DNA of 5,770 bases from Gemmatimonadota bacterium (GTDB lineage: Bacteria; Gemmatimonadota; Gemmatimonadetes; Longimicrobiales; UBA6960). Under the pieces are notes generated by a model. The model did not search any database. It worked only from the letters and a program-made list of their open reading frames with translations, and was not told the origin of the DNA. Of the stretch, positions 3,143-5,770 are shown one piece after another. The stretch covers positions 1-5,770 of the forward strand of contig JAHWKH010000176.1 of assembly GCA_019347995.1 (NCBI GenBank), read 5' to 3'. A program made the translations under genes and the position numbers. Position 1 is the first letter of the stretch. The number at the start of each line of letters is the position of its first letter.

Positions 3143-5770
3143 AGCGGGCGATGCGCCCCGGCGACCCCGGGGCCTCCGGAGCCCGGCGGGAGGTGGAGGA
3201 GGAGCTGGCCTTCCACCTCGAGGCCGTGGCCGGGGAGCTGGTGGACGAGGGGTGGGCGCCCGAGGCGGCGCGCCGCGAGGCCGAGCGGCGCTTCGGTGAC
3301 CTGGCCTTCACACGAGACTACTGCGCCGAGGCCACGGCCCGGCGCCGCACACGGGAGGGGTGGACGATGAAGGGAGACGAGATCCGTCAGGACCTCGCGT
3401 TCGCGGTGCGCACGCTGCGTCGCAGCCCCGGCTACGGGCTCGTGGTGGTCGTGACGCTGGCGGTGGCCATCGCGGCGATCTCCACGGTGTTCGGCGTGAT
3501 GAATCCGTACTTCGTGCGACCTCTGCCCTACGGCGACGCCGACCGGCTGGTGCAGCTCGGATGGGTGGACGCCGCGAGCGGCTACAGCGGGATCCGGTTC
3601 TCTCCCGCCCAGGTCGCCGACCTGCGGGACCGGAGCCGGGCCCTCGAGGCGGTGGGCTCCTACCACTACGGCACGCTGAACCTGGCCGACGAGGGGACGC
3701 CGGAGCGCGTGCAGGCGGCCTTCCTCGGCGGCGACCTCTTCGACCTCCTCGACGTGGACGCGGCGCTGGGGCGCACCTTCCGGAGCGACGAGGAAGGGCC
3801 GGCGGGAGCGGACGTCGTGGCGCTGAGCGACGCCCTGTGGAGGTCGCGCTACGGCGCCGACCCGGGGGTGCTCGGCTCGACGATCCGTCTGGACGGGACC
3901 CCCCACACCGTGGTCGGCGTCATGGGTCCACGCTTCAACTTCCCCTTCAACGGAATCCGTCTGTGGGTGCCCGACCGAGCGGATCCCGCGGGCATCGCGC
4001 GGGAGCGGCAGGCGCGCATTCCGGTGGCGCGCCTGGGACCCGGATGGACGCGGGAAGCGGCGACCCGGGAGCTGGCGGGGCTGCACGGGGCGCTGGCGGC
4101 CGAGCATCCCGGCGCGGAGGGACGCTTCGACGGCGTCGCCGTCACCCCCCTGCGGGAGGCGCTCAACTTCGGCTGGGAGGCGCTTCGGATCGGCTTCGCG
4201 CTCCTCCTGGGCGCGGTGGGCTTCCTCTTCCTCATCGCGTGCGTGAACGTGTCCGGCCTCGGGCTCGCGCGCGCGGCGTCGCGGAGCAGGGAGGTGGCGG
4301 TGCGTACCGCCCTGGGAGCCGGCCGCGGCCGGATCGTGCGCCAACTCCTCACCGAGAGCCTCACGCTGGCGGTCGTGGCGGGCGCCGCGGGGGTCGCGCT
4401 CGCCGCCCTCGCCGTGGGCGCCGTGGCGGGGCTGCTTCCAGAGGACCTCGACCGGGTCGGGGACGCGTCGATGGATCCGGGCGTGCTCCTGGTGACCGTG
4501 GCGGCGACGCTGGTGGCGCCCCTCTTCTTCGGGCTGGCGCCCGCCGTGGCCGCGGCGCGACACGACCTGGCGGCCAGCATGAAGGAGGCCGGGTCCGGGG
4601 GCGAGGGAGCCGGGCGGCTGAGGGGGCGCCGGGCCCTGGTGGTCGCGCAGGTGGCCCTGGCCGTGGTGCTGGTCACCGGCGCCGGCATGATGGGCCGCGC
4701 CTTTCTCTCGATCCGGGCCCTGGACCTGGGGCACGACCCTTCGCGCGTGCTGGTGGTGGAGGTGACGCCGCCGGCGTCCGAATATCCGGCCGCCGACGAC
4801 CTGTCCACCTACTACACAAGCGCGGTGGACCGGGCCGCCGCGGTGCCGGGCGTGGAATCGGTGGGAACCGCCGCGTGGCTGCCCATGAACCACGAGACGC
4901 TGCCCGAGGGCTACGCGCTCCCCTCCGACGTCGGGCCGGCGGACCAGCGCCCCACGGCGATCATCAACCGGGTGGGCGACGACTACTTCGCCGCCATGGA
5001 CATCGACGTCGTGGCGGGCCGCGCCTTCGACGACGCCGTCGAAGGCCGTCCGGTGGTGATGGTCGGCCGGCGCCTCGCCGCGAGCCTCTGGCCCGACGGA
5101 GGTGCCGTGGGGGCCACGCTTCTGCTCGGGCGCGACGACGATCCCGTGCCGGCGACGGTGGTGGGGGTCGCGGAGGACGTGCAGCACTCCGATCGGCTCG
5201 GCGACGGAGCGCACACCCTCTACCGGCCGCTGGCGCAGTCGCCGGTCCGGCGCCGCTTCCTGGTGCTGCGGGCCGCCGACCGCCCCGAGGCGCTCGTGGG
5301 GCCGGTGCGCTCGGCGCTCCTGGCCGTGGATCCGGATCTCCCCCTCACGCTGCGGCCCATGCCGGAGATCGTGCGGGAGAGCACCATCGGATTCTCGCTG
5401 GGCGCCGGCGTCCTGGGCGGCTTCGGGCTGCTGGCCCTTCTGCTTGCGGCGCTGGGGCTCTCGGGGCTCCTCGCCTACACGGTCGCCCGGCGCCGCCGCG
5501 AGATGGGCGTGCGCCTGGCGCTGGGCGCCACGCCCGGGCGGCTCAGGGCCATGGTGGTGGGCGACGGTCTCAAGCTGGTGGCGGTGGGCGCGGCGCTGGG
5601 GATCGGGCTCACGCTCGCGCTGGGGCGGGTGGTGGCGGCGGCGATCCCACGGGCGGGCGAGATCGATCCGGCGACGCTGGCGCTGGTCCTCGGCCTGTTC
5701 GGACTGGTGGCAGCCGGGGCGAGCTGGGTGCCCGCGCTGCGGGGGCGGATGACGGCGTCGGAGGCGCTGC
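3139..5770 (+). CDS. Duplicated orphan ABC permease (ADOP; MacB-PCD/FtsX family), 3' end cut by window edge
   Basis: The frame is open for 877 codons to the right edge with no stop. The last residues (PALRGRMTASEAL) match the usual end of the family, so only a few residues are missing. Residues about 15-55 form the charged helical permease prefix domain (EVEEELAFHLE, then EAARREAERRFGD). DLAFAVRTLRRSPGYG (about 85-100) leads into membrane segment 1 (about 99-121) and a periplasmic MacB-PCD domain (about 122-345). Segments 2-4 lie at about 351-374, 408-432 and 449-472. The second half starts with RGRRALVVAQVALAVVL (segment 5, about 499-519), a second periplasmic domain (about 520-750), and segments 6-8 (about 752-782, 811-832 and 844-865). 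Each half has the FtsX coupling motif: REVAVRTALGAGRGRIVRQL near 385 and REMGVRLALGATPGRL near 787. This eight-segment duplication is the TIGR03434-type permease. MacB relatives work with an ABC ATPase on envelope or export substrates; none is visible here and the substrate is unknown. It overlaps padR by 4 bases. Confidence 0.92.
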   Translation, partial: MKRAMRPGDPGASGARREVEEELAFHLEAVAGELVDEGWAPEAARREAERRFGDLAFTRDYCAEATARRRTREGWTMKGDEIRQDLAFAVRTLRRSPGYGLVVVVTLAVAIAAISTVFGVMNPYFVRPLPYGDADRLVQLGWVDAASGYSGIRFSPAQVADLRDRSRALEAVGSYHYGTLNLADEGTPERVQAAFLGGDLFDLLDVDAALGRTFRSDEEGPAGADVVALSDALWRSRYGADPGVLGSTIRLDGTPHTVVGVMGPRFNFPFNGIRLWVPDRADPAGIARERQARIPVARLGPGWTREAATRELAGLHGALAAEHPGAEGRFDGVAVTPLREALNFGWEALRIGFALLLGAVGFLFLIACVNVSGLGLARAASRSREVAVRTALGAGRGRIVRQLLTESLTLAVVAGAAGVALAALAVGAVAGLLPEDLDRVGDASMDPGVLLVTVAATLVAPLFFGLAPAVAAARHDLAASMKEAGSGGEGAGRLRGRRALVVAQVALAVVLVTGAGMMGRAFLSIRALDLGHDPSRVLVVEVTPPASEYPAADDLSTYYTSAVDRAAAVPGVESVGTAAWLPMNHETLPEGYALPSDVGPADQRPTAIINRVGDDYFAAMDIDVVAGRAFDDAVEGRPVVMVGRRLAASLWPDGGAVGATLLLGRDDDPVPATVVGVAEDVQHSDRLGDGAHTLYRPLAQSPVRRRFLVLRAADRPEALVGPVRSALLAVDPDLPLTLRPMPEIVRESTIGFSLGAGVLGGFGLLALLLAALGLSGLLAYTVARRRREMGVRLALGATPGRLRAMVVGDGLKLVAVGAALGIGLTLALGRVVAAAIPRAGEIDPATLALVLGLFGLVAAGASWVPALRGRMTASEAL
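3354..3358 (+). promoter_or_regulatory. Internal ribosome-binding-site-like GGAGG inside the permease gene
   Basis: GGAGG is followed by eight bases and an in-frame ATG at 3367 (MKGDEIRQDL, then FAVRTLRRSPG). Initiation here would give a permease without the 76-residue prefix. Chance occurrence in GC-rich DNA is possible. Confidence 0.3.

Noticed and set aside
3849..4808. Second minus-strand open frame of 319 codons in the permease region
   Set aside because: A Ser/Arg/Ala/Thr-rich low-complexity product with no family signature; antisense shadow of the permease.
3040..5214. Long open frame of 724 codons on the minus strand opposite the permease gene
   Set aside because: The product is dominated by His, Arg, Gly and Pro with no recognisable domain or membrane segment. 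It is an antisense shadow caused by high GC codon bias; the plus-strand frame has clear permease motifs throughout.
5102..5752. Plus-strand open frame of 216 codons in another frame near the right edge
   Set aside because: The Trp/Arg/Ser-rich product is a frame-shifted reading of the permease's second half, whose own frame stays open and family-like to the edge. There is no sign of a frameshift.

Overview
The window is strongly GC-rich, with G or C at most third codon positions. It carries five protein genes and no RNA gene, CRISPR array or insertion sequence that I can see. Three features point to a Gemmatimonadota- or Acidobacteriota-like bacterium: a PadR regulator coupled to a duplicated orphan ABC permease (a pairing named after Acidobacteria), two exported proteins with signal-peptide cleavage just before a Gln (SQA|Q and LSA|Q), and the base composition. 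This placement is inference; there is no phylogenetic marker in the window.

Left part (1-1723): the 3' end of a 6-phosphofructokinase gene runs rightward to 672. Seven bases later it meets, tail to tail, a leftward gene (680-1723) for an exported seven-bladed beta-propeller of the streptogramin-lyase (Vgb-like) fold. This protein lacks several of the residues I recall as catalytic in true Vgb, so an antibiotic-inactivating role is doubtful.

Middle part (1724-2806): a leftward gene (1905-2570) encodes a small outer-membrane beta-barrel protein. Its 3' side (1859-1892) has two adjacent GC hairpins. The 181-base gap before the propeller gene contains a dyad, ACGTGA-N8-TCACGT. The gap between the barrel gene and the next, rightward operon (2571-2806) is a divergent control region. 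It holds three diverged copies of a 56-base tandem repeat and, close to the padR start, a perfect 19-base palindrome (CCCCTCACG-T-CGTGAGGGG). Its right half (CGTGAGGGGG) recurs exactly upstream of the propeller gene.

Right part (2807-5770): a PadR-family regulator overlaps by 4 bases (ATGA) a large permease of the acidobacterial duplicated orphan permease type. The permease has an N-terminal helical prefix domain, then two MacB-PCD/FtsX-like halves with eight predicted membrane segments in all. It stays open to the right edge and lacks only its last few residues. No ABC ATPase is visible.

The most interesting idea is a small envelope regulon. PadR would control its own permease operon through the palindrome, and possibly the divergent barrel protein and the exported propeller through related half-sites. 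The sites are seen in the sequence; the regulation is inferred. I found no clearly new biological system. The best leads are the shared operator-like motif, the 56-base repeats, a second well-formed start inside the permease gene, and the propeller with altered catalytic positions.
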